A DNA stretch of 37,210 bases from Streptomyces bohaiensis (GTDB lineage: Bacteria; Actinomycetota; Actinomycetes; Streptomycetales; Streptomycetaceae), in the NCBI RefSeq assembly GCF_012033785.1, contig NZ_JAAVJC010000024.1, positions 1 through 37,210 of the forward strand, read 5' to 3'. Positions 8,762-17,152 of the stretch are shown piece by piece. A program made the position numbers and the translations under genes. How positions within the stretch are numbered: the stretch's first letter is position 1; each line of letters begins with the position of its first letter. Under the pieces are notes generated by a model. That model made no database searches. It was given only the letters and a program-made list of their open reading frames with translations, and was not told the origin of the DNA.

Positions 8762-11700
8762 ATGGGGGATCGTGTGGTTGACGTGCGCCTGTGTGGCAAG
8801 TCGAGGGGGCTGCCCGCGCCGTACGCGTTGATCGGACATCTGATCGATACGGCAGCGGTCTGCGGCGCGGTGTGGGGCGGCGTCCTGCCGGCTGGGTTGC
8901 GGGCGCGCTTAGCTGCTGCCTTGCAGGTCCCCGAGGAGCACGCTCGACTCTTGCTCATGTTCTGGGCCGGGCTGCACGATCTCGGCAAGATCATGCCGCA
9001 GTTCCAGGACATGATTCTCAGCGAGCGCCCCGGCCACTGTGCCTTCCTCGCGGAGGCGAGCTACGTCCAAGGCCGTCGAACCGCGGGCGATGACACCAGG
9101 GTTCGCCATGAGAACGCCACCAGTTTCGTCGTGCCGTTGCTGTTCGGCGAGTTGGGCTACCCCAGCAGCGAGGGAAGAAGACTCGGCTCTCTGCTGACAC
9201 CGCAGGTGGCGCAGGTGCTCGGGGGCCATCACGGCCGCTATCCCCAGGACGCCGATCCGCGTGACTTCCGGGACCCGTCGTCCCGCACTCCGGAGCTGGG
9301 TTCGGGCGGGTGGTCCGAGGAACGTCGACGCCATGCCGTCGCCCTCCACGAGCTGCTGGGCCGGCCGGCTGCGCCCGTCGGCGGACCACTGCCCCGGCAG
9401 CTCGCAGCGGTCGTTGCCGGGGTGGTGATCGTCTCCGACTGGATCGCCAGCCAGGAGCACGCCATCTGCCACCAGCTGGCGACCGTGGTGGACGCGCACC
9501 CCGACTACGGCTCTCCCGAATCGCTGCGGGCGCATATGCGCAGTGCCCAGGCTGCCGCTCCCGACCTCGTGCGGGAGGCGGGCCTCGGCGCCGCGCAGTT
9601 CCGTCCCGGCTCCTTCCGGGAGCACTTTCCGCAGATCGCCGTGCCCTACCCGCTCCAGACGAGCGTGGCGGACGGGCTTCGAGAGGCCGCACTGGACGGC
9701 CCCGGGATTCTGCTGGTCACGGCGCCCACTGGTGAGGGCAAGACCGAGACGGCGCTGCATGCCTCCGCGGTCATCGGTGCAGCCGCCGGCACGTCCGGCC
9801 TGTTCTTCGCCCTTCCGACGCAGGCGACGGCCAACCAGATGTACGGCCGCCTTGTGCGCTTCTGCACCGCCAACCTGACGGATTCCGCGCAGCTCACGTT
9901 GCTTCACGGAGCCGCCGACCTGTACGCCCCGTACACCTCCCCTTCGTGCACCACCCCTCCGTCCGCCGGGCAGCCATCCCCTGCCGACCAGCCCCAGCCG
10001 CAGCAGGACGGTGACGAGGTGTCGGACCCCCGTGTGGTGTCCGACTGCGAGCCCGGCTCGGAGCACGGCGCCTCGACGGTCTCGGTCGAAGCAGGGAACT
10101 GGCTGAGGGGCCGAGGCCGCGGCATCCTGGCGCCGGTGGCGGTCGGCACGATCGACCAGGCGTTGATGGCGGTACTCCCCCTGCGCCGGAACGCGCTCCG
10201 CCACTTCGGACTGGCGGGGAAGACCGTGGTCGTCGACGAGGCTCACGCCTTCGATGCCTACACCCACGCCCTCCTGGTACGCCTCCTGGAATGGTTGGGA
10301 GCGCTGCGAGTACCGGTCGTTCTGCTGTCGGCCACCCTGACTGGAGAGACAGCGCGCGGCCTGGTCACCGCATACCTGCGCGGCGCGCGACCCGGAGGGA
10401 CCGCAGGCGAGCTGCCGGCCCCGGCCTATCCGGGATGGATGTGGGCGCCGGCGGACGGCGGGCCGGTCACCGTTCCCGCTGCTCCGGTCGGGACGGTCCG
10501 TGCCCGCGAACTCGCCATCGACGTGCGCAGGGTGCGTCACAGCTACGATGCGGCCGACCGCGAGGGCCGGTTGGCTGCCCTGCTGGAGGAGCTGCGGGGT
10601 GTGGCGGAGTCCGGAGGCTGCGTGGCGGTCATCTGCACCACGGTCGCCGAAGCCCAGCAGACCTACCAGGCCATCGCTGATTACCTGGAAAGTCTTCACG
10701 GCGGTGCGTACCGAGCCGCTGACGACGACCCCGGCGTGCCCGCCGGTCCCGACTCGGCTGCCGGTCTGGGCACGCCAGGGCCCGGTACGCGACTCCGCCT
10801 GCTGCACGCCCGCTTCCCGCAACAGCGGCGAGCCGACCTCACTGCCGAGGCGGAGCGATGGTTCGGCAAGGTCGAAGACGAAGGCGTGGAACGTCCCGCC
10901 GGCTCCGGCGCCATCCTGGTGGCGACGCAGGTCATCGAACAGAGCCTCGACCTCGACTTCGACCTCGTGATCTCCGACCTGGCGCCGATGGCGATGCTGC
11001 TGCAGCGCGCCGGTCGGCTGTGGCGGCACCCGTTGCCTGCTTCGATCCGCCCGCGGTGGGCTGCCGCGCCCCACATGGTGGTGCTCGCTCCGATCGGCCG
11101 CAACGGTGGCGTCCAGCCACCCCGTACCTGGGGCGAGGTCTACGCTCCGTCGCTGCTGCAGCGCACCTTCGAGCTTCTCGAACGCCGCTCGGGCAAACCG
11201 GTCGCAGTGCCGGGCGACGTGCAGCAGCTGGTCGACGAGGTCTACGCCGGGGAGTTCCCCTCGGACGACCCCGAGACACTGTTGAAGCGCGACCTCAGCC
11301 GGCTGGCGGACGACATGGCGCAGACGTCGCTCGCTCACATGGCCGCGCTCAAGGCACCGAACCGGCTGTCCTCGCTGCACGAGTTGACCACGAGCGACGT
11401 GGACGAGGACATGATCCGCAGCAGGCTCGGCGTGGACTCCGTACCCGTGCTTCCGGTCTACGAGGACGAGCGTGGCCGCTGGCTGGACGAGGCCTGCACC
11501 GTTCAGCTTCCCGCGCACGGCAGCCGCCGCGACAGACGCTTCACCCGCGGCGAGGTCCGTGACATCCTCGGCCACGTCGCGCCGCTGGCCCACGGGCCTT
11601 GGCGCAACGCGTGCGGCGCGGAGAACGAACCGCCGCCGGCGTGGGCCGAGGAACCGCGGCTGGCACGCGTGGTGGTGCTGCCCCACACGGTCACCGTGGA

Positions 11701-11779
11701 CGGTGTCGTCGGCTGTCGAGTGGGCGGCCACCGCATCACCTACGACCGTCACCTCGGGATGCTCGTCTCCGCCGAGTAG
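8762..11779 (+). CDS. cas3: CRISPR-associated helicase/nuclease Cas3 (type I-E)
   Basis: A 1005-residue HD nuclease fused to an SF2 helicase; it is recruited by Cascade to nick, unwind and degrade target DNA. HD-domain metal ligands: His26, HDLGK (His72-Asp73), HH at 156-157 and SDW (Asp226). Helicase: Walker A GEGKTE near 324, DEAH at 492-495, SAT at 523, IEQSLDLDF near 725 and QRAGRLWRH near 748, so all core motifs are intact. It is longer than E. coli Cas3 (about 890 residues), partly from a Pro/Gln/Asp-rich insert at about residues 397-440. The ATG at 8762 follows GGGGAGAG. Codon 50 is TTA (8909-8911), the rare leucine codon read by bldA tRNA in Streptomyces. It is first in the cas operon, 89 bp before cas8e, and divergent from array 1. 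Confidence 0.97.
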   Translation: MGDRVVDVRLCGKSRGLPAPYALIGHLIDTAAVCGAVWGGVLPAGLRARLAAALQVPEEHARLLLMFWAGLHDLGKIMPQFQDMILSERPGHCAFLAEASYVQGRRTAGDDTRVRHENATSFVVPLLFGELGYPSSEGRRLGSLLTPQVAQVLGGHHGRYPQDADPRDFRDPSSRTPELGSGGWSEERRRHAVALHELLGRPAAPVGGPLPRQLAAVVAGVVIVSDWIASQEHAICHQLATVVDAHPDYGSPESLRAHMRSAQAAAPDLVREAGLGAAQFRPGSFREHFPQIAVPYPLQTSVADGLREAALDGPGILLVTAPTGEGKTETALHASAVIGAAAGTSGLFFALPTQATANQMYGRLVRFCTANLTDSAQLTLLHGAADLYAPYTSPSCTTPPSAGQPSPADQPQPQQDGDEVSDPRVVSDCEPGSEHGASTVSVEAGNWLRGRGRGILAPVAVGTIDQALMAVLPLRRNALRHFGLAGKTVVVDEAHAFDAYTHALLVRLLEWLGALRVPVVLLSATLTGETARGLVTAYLRGARPGGTAGELPAPAYPGWMWAPADGGPVTVPAAPVGTVRARELAIDVRRVRHSYDAADREGRLAALLEELRGVAESGGCVAVICTTVAEAQQTYQAIADYLESLHGGAYRAADDDPGVPAGPDSAAGLGTPGPGTRLRLLHARFPQQRRADLTAEAERWFGKVEDEGVERPAGSGAILVATQVIEQSLDLDFDLVISDLAPMAMLLQRAGRLWRHPLPASIRPRWAAAPHMVVLAPIGRNGGVQPPRTWGEVYAPSLLQRTFELLERRSGKPVAVPGDVQQLVDEVYAGEFPSDDPETLLKRDLSRLADDMAQTSLAHMAALKAPNRLSSLHELTTSDVDEDMIRSRLGVDSVPVLPVYEDERGRWLDEACTVQLPAHGSRRDRRFTRGEVRDILGHVAPLAHGPWRNACGAENEPPPAWAEEPRLARVVVLPHTVTVDGVVGCRVGGHRITYDRHLGMLVSAE

Positions 11780-11868
11780 TCCGCGTCGCCGGCCGGCCGA
11801 CCTCGTCGCTGCAGAGCCCCGGCCCTTGCCCGTCGTCCCTTTCTCCGCCCGATCGGGGTGCAAGTCCT

Positions 11869-13428
11869 GTGTCCACCGCCTCCACCGGTACCGATCCGTA
11901 CCCGCTCGACACCCGCGCCTGGCTGCCGGTGTTCAGTTCGGGGCAGACCCTCCGCGCGAGTCTGCGCGAAGTGTTCCTGCGCGCCCACGAGTGGGAGGGT
12001 CTGGCCATTGCCCTCCCGCCGGCCGCCGCCGGCGTGATGCGCATCCTGTACGCCATGACCGCGAGGATCACGGGTCTCGATCGACTGCCTGACGGCCAGG
12101 TCGACGCGTGGCTGGACCGCCGCTACGAGTGCCTGGCGGACGGGCAGCGCTTCGACGCCGCCGCGGTCGACCGGTACTTCGACCAGCACGCCGCCGGACT
12201 TCGTCTGCACGATCCGGACCGCCCCTTCCTGCAGGACCCGAGGCTCGCCGCCGAGTGTCCGAAGTTTTCCGGCGTCAACAAGCTGGTGATGGCCCGGCCT
12301 GCAGGCAACAACCAGGTCTTCTTCGGGCACTTCACCGACGCGGAGCAGGTATCTCTTCCGTCGGCTGAGGCGGTCCTGCACCTGATCAGCCAGCTGTACT
12401 ACGGGCCTTCCGGGCAGTGCACCCCTCGGGTGGTCGACGGACAGCGGTTCGGCAACACCTCGGCCGGGCCGCTTCGGCGGACGCTCTCCTGCCACCCGGC
12501 GGGGCGTTCGCTCTACGAGACGCTCATCCTCGGGCTGCCGGTGCCGTCCGCCACCTCCGACGCGGAGGCGGAGCGGGACCTCTGCCCCTGGGAGCACGAC
12601 GGGAGGCTCGACGCGCTGCGCCCTGCGGCCACCGCGCCCGGCACACGAGCCCAGCTCACCGCCCGTCAGCAGCATGCTGTTCTGCTGACCCCGGGTGCCG
12701 AGAGTGGTACCGTCTCGGACGCCGTCATCACCTGGGCGCTCCGGACGAAGCGACCCGAGGAGATGGACCCCTACCTCATCTGGGACGAGCTGAAGGACGG
12801 GACGCGCGTCCCTCGGTACGCGGACGCCGACCGGGCGCTCTGGCGTGATCTCGACGGCATGATCCTGGAGTCGCGGCACGACGGCCGTCGTCCGCCCGTG
12901 TTCGACACGCTCACGGGGTCGCAACTGCCGGAGCCGGTCTTCCGGAAGCTGCACGTCGTTGCGTACGGGTTCGACCAGGACGGCCAGACACGTGACCGCA
13001 CGTACTTCTCGGCGACCACTCCGCCGATCTTCCGCCTGCTGAGCGAGGCGGAAGACGGAAAGGACGCGGCCCTCGCGGTCGCCGCACGCGAGGCCCGCGA
13101 CGCCGCCGAGAAGGCTGCGTGGCATCTCACCACCGCGCTGCGGTCCGCGTGGCGCGAGTACACGCTGCCGTTCCAGCAGGACGCCAAGAAGGACAAGGAC
13201 GGGCCGTGGCCCGCCCAGGCGCTCGCCGCGTACTGGCCGGCGGCGGAGGCGCGGTTCTGGCAGCTTCTCGACGAGGGGGATCTCACCGCTCCGCGGAAGA
13301 AGTTCGGCAGGCTCGCCCTCGATGCCTTCGACCGGGTCACCGCATCCGTTGCCTCGCAGCCCAGGGGCGCCCGCGCACGCAAGGAGACTCGCGGCTTGGT
13401 CGCTTCACTCCTCAGTGACAAGCCGTGA
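11869..13428 (+). CDS. casA: Cascade large subunit Cas8e (Cse1/CasA)
   Basis: A 519-residue protein, near the 502 residues of E. coli Cse1. It is the Cascade large subunit that recognises the PAM, helps unwind the target and recruits Cas3. Family features are a DTRAWLPVFSSGQTLRASLREV start, the FSGVNKLVMARPAGNNQVFF region, the LYYGPSGQC segment and a helical-bundle C-terminus (AEKAAWHLTTALRSAWREYT). I chose the GTG at 11869, preceded at a 9-base gap by GGGGTG, because the conserved sequence begins right after it and upstream codons overlap cas3. It lies between cas3 and cas11 in the standard I-E order. The next gene starts only after 140 bp, an unusually wide gap. Confidence 0.95.
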   Translation: MSTASTGTDPYPLDTRAWLPVFSSGQTLRASLREVFLRAHEWEGLAIALPPAAAGVMRILYAMTARITGLDRLPDGQVDAWLDRRYECLADGQRFDAAAVDRYFDQHAAGLRLHDPDRPFLQDPRLAAECPKFSGVNKLVMARPAGNNQVFFGHFTDAEQVSLPSAEAVLHLISQLYYGPSGQCTPRVVDGQRFGNTSAGPLRRTLSCHPAGRSLYETLILGLPVPSATSDAEAERDLCPWEHDGRLDALRPAATAPGTRAQLTARQQHAVLLTPGAESGTVSDAVITWALRTKRPEEMDPYLIWDELKDGTRVPRYADADRALWRDLDGMILESRHDGRRPPVFDTLTGSQLPEPVFRKLHVVAYGFDQDGQTRDRTYFSATTPPIFRLLSEAEDGKDAALAVAAREARDAAEKAAWHLTTALRSAWREYTLPFQQDAKKDKDGPWPAQALAAYWPAAEARFWQLLDEGDLTAPRKKFGRLALDAFDRVTASVASQPRGARARKETRGLVASLLSDKP

Positions 13429-13582
13429 CCTCGGCGAAGACGAATGGTTCCACGAGTCGGTGAGAGCCGACTGCCCCGCTCCCGAGACGTGGCGCGTCGA
13501 GGACAAGCCGGCGCCTCCACCGCGCGCTCCCCTCGTACCCGCCTTCGCAGAACACACCGGAGATCTTGATGACCACAACTGA
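13415..13582 (+). CDS. Possible 55-residue small protein between cas8e and cas11
   Basis: A GTG-started frame that overlaps the cas8e end by 14 bases and the cas11 start by 14 bases, so it exactly fills the 140-bp gap. The peptide has a protein-like acidic start (SRDLGEDEWFHESVRADCPA), a Pro-rich middle and an end of EHTGDLDDHN. Roughly 70 percent of its third codon positions are G or C, lower than the neighbouring cas genes. It has no clear ribosome site, so it would depend on translation coupled to cas8e. I do not recognise it, and the gap may simply be untranslated. Confidence 0.25.
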   Translation: MTSRDLGEDEWFHESVRADCPAPETWRVEDKPAPPPRAPLVPAFAEHTGDLDDHN

Positions 13583-14273
13583 CGGGCGGCCCACCACCGA
13601 TCGGCAGACGAAGGACCGGCCTCGCCAGGACGCACGGCAGGCCGCCTTGGACGAGTTCTGCCGGCGGGTGGTCGAAGCCTGCGCGGACCCCGGCACTCGG
13701 CAGGCGTTGCGCAGCGCGCAGGGTAAAACCGTCGAGCAGGTACCGGCGCGAGCGCACGCCGCGCTGCTGCGGCACGGCATCCTCGGCCATGACGTCCATG
13801 GCGAGCGGAAGCGCGCCCACTACGCGGTGGCCGCGTTGATCGCAGCCCGCCCGAGCGAGAAGCACACAGGGGGCGACCAGAGCGAGCAGGCCGACCCGGA
13901 CACCCGGACGGAAGGCCCGGCCGACGCTCCTGCCGAGCCGGCCGAGGAAGCGGAAGCCAAGGAGCAGCCGAAACGCAAGAGCCTGGGTGCGTCGCTCGCT
14001 GACGCCGAGGTCAAGCGGAAAGCACTCGGCGGGTTCGAATCCCGGCTCCACCTGCTGGTCCGGCAGGACTCCGACGGCTTGCACCGCATGTTGCCGGGCC
14101 TGCTGCGGCTGATGCGGTCCTCGGAGGTCGAGCCCGACCACGGCCGTCTGTTGGCGGACATCGAGTGGTGGTCGTTCAGCCGCGACAGGACCAGCACCGT
14201 CTGGCTGGAGGACTACTACCGCGCTCTCCACACCGCGGAGTCGGAGGTCGAACGCGACCGGCAGGACGAGTGA
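13569..14273 (+). CDS. casB: Cascade small subunit Cas11 (Cse2/CasB)
   Basis: A 234-residue helical protein; two copies normally form the belly of Cascade and hold the displaced DNA strand. Conserved parts are RRVVEACADPGTRQALRSAQ near the N-terminus and the C-terminal RLHLLVRQDSDGLHRMLPGL through DIEWWSFSRDRTSTVWLEDY, typical Cse2 ends. It exceeds E. coli Cse2 (about 160 residues) because of a hydrophilic Glu/Ala/Asp/Lys insert at about residues 98-138, which should loop out of the fold. The ATG at 13569 follows CGGAG at a workable distance. It is 109 bp upstream of cas7e. Confidence 0.92.
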   Translation: MTTTDGRPTTDRQTKDRPRQDARQAALDEFCRRVVEACADPGTRQALRSAQGKTVEQVPARAHAALLRHGILGHDVHGERKRAHYAVAALIAARPSEKHTGGDQSEQADPDTRTEGPADAPAEPAEEAEAKEQPKRKSLGASLADAEVKRKALGGFESRLHLLVRQDSDGLHRMLPGLLRLMRSSEVEPDHGRLLADIEWWSFSRDRTSTVWLEDYYRALHTAESEVERDRQDE

Positions 14274-14382
14274 GTCCGCCCCTTCCCACCTATCGGATCG
14301 GCCCCGGGCCCGGGTGCCCGCCGCTGAGCAACCGTCCGCACGCCGCCGACGTCAGTACCGCCCATGAACAGGAGACACACCC

Positions 14383-15537
14383 ATGACCACCGCCCCCGCA
14401 CGCTTCATCGACGTGCACATCGTGCAGAGCCTGCCCTACAGCAACGTCAACCGCGACGACCTCGGCTCCCCGAAGACCGTCACCTTCGGCGGCACCACCC
14501 GCACCCGGGTCTCCAGCCAGGCGTGGAAGCGGCCCACCCGGCTGGCCGTGGAAGCCGCCATCGGCGAGCGGGCGGTTCGCACCCGGCGGCTCCCCCTGCA
14601 GATCCAGCACGACCTCGTCGCCCGCGGCTGGCCCGAGGAGCTCGCAAGGACCGCCGGTGAGCAGGTCATCATCTCGACCGGCGAGCTCGGTCTCGACAAG
14701 AAGACACCGATGAACAGCGCCTCGCTGATCTTCCTTCCGGAGCCTGCGGCGCAGCGCCTCGCGGACATCGCTGAGGAACACCGTGAGGCGCTGGAGAAGG
14801 CACTCGGCGGGAGCGCCGCCGAGAAGAAGGCCGCGGCGAAGGGCGTGCTGCCGAAGGACGAGGTGCAGAAGGTGCTTCGCTCCTCCAACGGCTCCATCGC
14901 CCTCTTCGGCCGTATGCTCGCCGAGATCCCCGGCGCGGGTGTCGACGGTTCCGTCCAGGTGGCACACGCCTTCACCACCCACACCACCTCGGTGCAGGCC
15001 GACTTCTTCACCGCGGTCGACGACGAGGACCGGTGGGCCGAGGACGCCGGCAGCGGTCACATGAACACCGCCGAGTACAGCAGCGGTGTCTTCTACCGCT
15101 ACGCCACCCTCGACCTCCGCGACCTCGCCGCCAACGTGGACGACCCCGCGACGGCCCGCGAGCTGACCGAGGCCTTCCTGAACTCGTTCATCACCAGCAT
15201 GCCGTCGGCGAAGAAGAACTCCACCGCCCCGCACACGATCCCGGATCTCGTCCACGTCGCCGTCCGGTCGGACCGGCCGGTCTCGCTTGCCGCCGCGTAC
15301 GAGAAGCCGGTGACCGCCGGCCGGGACGGCTGGAGCAGCACGTCTCGCGACGCCCTGGCCCAGTACGCCACCATCGCCTCCCAGCTGCTCGGTACCTCCG
15401 GACTGCTCCACCGCGCCTGGGCCGGCCTCGACACGGCGGGGACGGACGGGCTCGGCGGCCGGGCCGGCTCCTTCACCGAGTTGGTGACGCGCGCCGTCGC
15501 CGCAGCCACGTCGAAGGACAAGGACACCGCGGCGTGA
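14383..15537 (+). CDS. cas7e: Cascade backbone Cas7e (Cse4/CasC)
   Basis: A 384-residue RAMP protein, close to the 363 of E. coli CasC; six copies coat the crRNA in Cascade. The family start is very clear: FIDVHIVQSLPYSNVNRDDL, then GSPKTVTFGGTTRTRVSSQA and WKRPTR. Later signatures are GSIALFGRMLAEIPGAGVDG, VQVAHAFTTHTT and AEYSSGVFYRYATLDL. The ATG has AGGAG 9 bases upstream. Its stop overlaps the cas5e GTG by 4 bases (GTGA), so the two should be translated together. Intact, with no unusual insertion beyond an Ala/Lys-rich loop near residues 145-160. Confidence 0.96.
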   Translation: MTTAPARFIDVHIVQSLPYSNVNRDDLGSPKTVTFGGTTRTRVSSQAWKRPTRLAVEAAIGERAVRTRRLPLQIQHDLVARGWPEELARTAGEQVIISTGELGLDKKTPMNSASLIFLPEPAAQRLADIAEEHREALEKALGGSAAEKKAAAKGVLPKDEVQKVLRSSNGSIALFGRMLAEIPGAGVDGSVQVAHAFTTHTTSVQADFFTAVDDEDRWAEDAGSGHMNTAEYSSGVFYRYATLDLRDLAANVDDPATARELTEAFLNSFITSMPSAKKNSTAPHTIPDLVHVAVRSDRPVSLAAAYEKPVTAGRDGWSSTSRDALAQYATIASQLLGTSGLLHRAWAGLDTAGTDGLGGRAGSFTELVTRAVAAATSKDKDTAA

Positions 15538-16394
15538 GCGGCGCGGGCTTCCTCCTCCAACTCGGCGGCACCCCGATGCAGTCCTGGGGTGAGCACAGCG
15601 CCTTCGCCGACCGGGACACCATCGCGCACCCCACCCGGTCCGGACTCATCGGGATGTTCGCCTCGGCGCTGGGCATCCGACGGGCCGACGCGACCGCTGA
15701 CGCCGCCGACCCCACCCCCGAACAGAAACTCTTCACCCGGCTCACGTCGCTGCGCTTCACTGTCCGGCACGACCGGGCCGGCGTGCGGCTCAGCGACTTC
15801 CACACCGTCGGCGGCGGCTTCCCGGCGCACCGCACCGTTCCGACGGCGAAGGGGACCCGACGCGGGGCAGGCACCACCACCATCGTCTCCCGCCGTCACT
15901 ACCTCGCCGACGCGGTCTTCACGGTCGCGGTCACGTCCCCGGACGACCCGGAGCTGGTGGAGCTCTGCGCCCAGGCCGCTGCTGCCCCCCGCTGGCCGCT
16001 CCACCTCGGCCGGCGCTCCTGCCCGCCCGGACCGCAACTCCTCCCCGGCCCCGGTCTGGCAGATCCCGTCGCGGAACTGCTCCGCCTCCCCCTGGCCCGG
16101 CCGAAGGCCCGCGAATCCGCCGAGGACGACGCAGCGAAGACCGTCGACGTGCGGTTCACCACGGACGACCGGTTCCCGGACACGTTCCCCGTCACGACGT
16201 CCGGGCGTACCCAGCTCACCACCGTCAACGACCAACCCGTGCGCCTCCACGCACGGGAGCGCGTCTACCGCAGTCGCCCCGCCCACACCACCACGGTCGC
16301 CCTGCCGGCGTCCCTCTGCCACGGCTACGGCGTCGACTACCTCAAGGCACTGCGGGACCACTTCCAGCCGACCGAGGACCGGAGCGCACCATGA
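15534..16394 (+). CDS. cas5e: Cascade subunit Cas5e (CasD)
   Basis: A 286-residue RAMP protein that binds the 5' handle of the crRNA and caps the Cas7 backbone. The N-terminal family signature is GFLLQLGGTPMQSWGEHSAF followed by ADRDTIAHPTRSGLIGMFAS; later come VRLSDFHTVGGGFPAHRTVP and SRRHYLADAVFTVAV. The C-terminal tail is longer than in E. coli CasD (about 225 residues), with ARERVYRSRPAHTTTVALPA. The GTG start sits in a GTGA overlap with cas7e, and the stop overlaps cas6e (ATGA), making a tightly coupled cas7e-cas5e-cas6e block. Confidence 0.95.
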   Translation: MSGAGFLLQLGGTPMQSWGEHSAFADRDTIAHPTRSGLIGMFASALGIRRADATADAADPTPEQKLFTRLTSLRFTVRHDRAGVRLSDFHTVGGGFPAHRTVPTAKGTRRGAGTTTIVSRRHYLADAVFTVAVTSPDDPELVELCAQAAAAPRWPLHLGRRSCPPGPQLLPGPGLADPVAELLRLPLARPKARESAEDDAAKTVDVRFTTDDRFPDTFPVTTSGRTQLTTVNDQPVRLHARERVYRSRPAHTTTVALPASLCHGYGVDYLKALRDHFQPTEDRSAP

Positions 16395-17143
16395 GCGACA
16401 CCGTGGCCCCACCGACCGCCACCGACCACGGCACCGCCTGGCTGACGCGGGTACGCATGTCGCCCACCGACCGCGCGGTCCAACGCGATCTCCGCGACGC
16501 CGCCGCGCTGCACCGCCGGGTGATGAGCCTTCTCCCGGACGGCCTGGGCACGCGTGCCCGCTCCGAAGCGGGCGTTCTCTTCCGCGTGGAGACCGAGGGC
16601 ACGGGTTCGCCCGAGCTCCTCGTGCAGAGCCGGCTGGAGCCCGACCTGTCGAAGCTCCCCGCCGGCTACAGCGGCGCCCAGGTGAAGAGCATGTCGGCCA
16701 TGCTGGCAGCGCTCCGACCCGGGCTGACCGTCCGCTACCGCATCCTCGGGAACGCCGTGCGCCGCTGTGGCCGCAACAGCACCGAGGGGCGCTGGAAGGA
16801 GGTCATCCCGCTGCACGGTGAGGACGCCGAACGCTGGTGGGCCGCGAAGGCGGACGCCGCCGGGCTTGCGGTCCTCCACAACCGGTCCGACCCGGCCGAG
16901 GCCCTGACCGCCTGGCACCAGGCCCCTGAGTCCGATGCCGACCGGCAGCCCACGGGCGCGACCGAGAAGGACGGCAAGCGCACCAAGCATGTGCGCGTCC
17001 CGCACCAACCCGCGAAGTTCGAGGGGACGGCCCTCGTGCGCGACCCCGAGCTGTTGCGCGCCGCGGTGCTCAACGGCGTCGGTCGGGGCAAGTCGTACGG
17101 CTGCGGGCTGCTCAGCCTCGCGCCGGGTGGCGCGGGAGTCTGA
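16391..17143 (+). CDS. cas6e: crRNA-processing endoribonuclease Cas6e (CasE)
   Basis: A 250-residue RAMP nuclease that cuts pre-crRNA at the base of the repeat hairpin and stays bound to the 3' end in Cascade. The C-terminal glycine-rich loop is clear (NGVGRGKSYGCGLLSLA, near residue 229). An N-terminal His41 in LHRRVMSLLPDG is the best candidate for the general-acid histidine of the family. A Pro/Asp/Lys-rich insert lies near residues 170-205. Its partners are the hairpins in the three arrays here, which share the stem CCCCGC/GCGGGG and differ only in the loop. It starts in a 4-base overlap with cas5e and ends 9 bp before cas1. Confidence 0.95.
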   Translation: MSDTVAPPTATDHGTAWLTRVRMSPTDRAVQRDLRDAAALHRRVMSLLPDGLGTRARSEAGVLFRVETEGTGSPELLVQSRLEPDLSKLPAGYSGAQVKSMSAMLAALRPGLTVRYRILGNAVRRCGRNSTEGRWKEVIPLHGEDAERWWAAKADAAGLAVLHNRSDPAEALTAWHQAPESDADRQPTGATEKDGKRTKHVRVPHQPAKFEGTALVRDPELLRAAVLNGVGRGKSYGCGLLSLAPGGAGV

Positions 17144-17152
17144 GGGAACACC

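Noticed and set aside
8909..11863. Very long leftward frame opposite cas3
   Set aside because: It is the shadow of a high-GC gene; cas3 on the other strand has all helicase and nuclease motifs.
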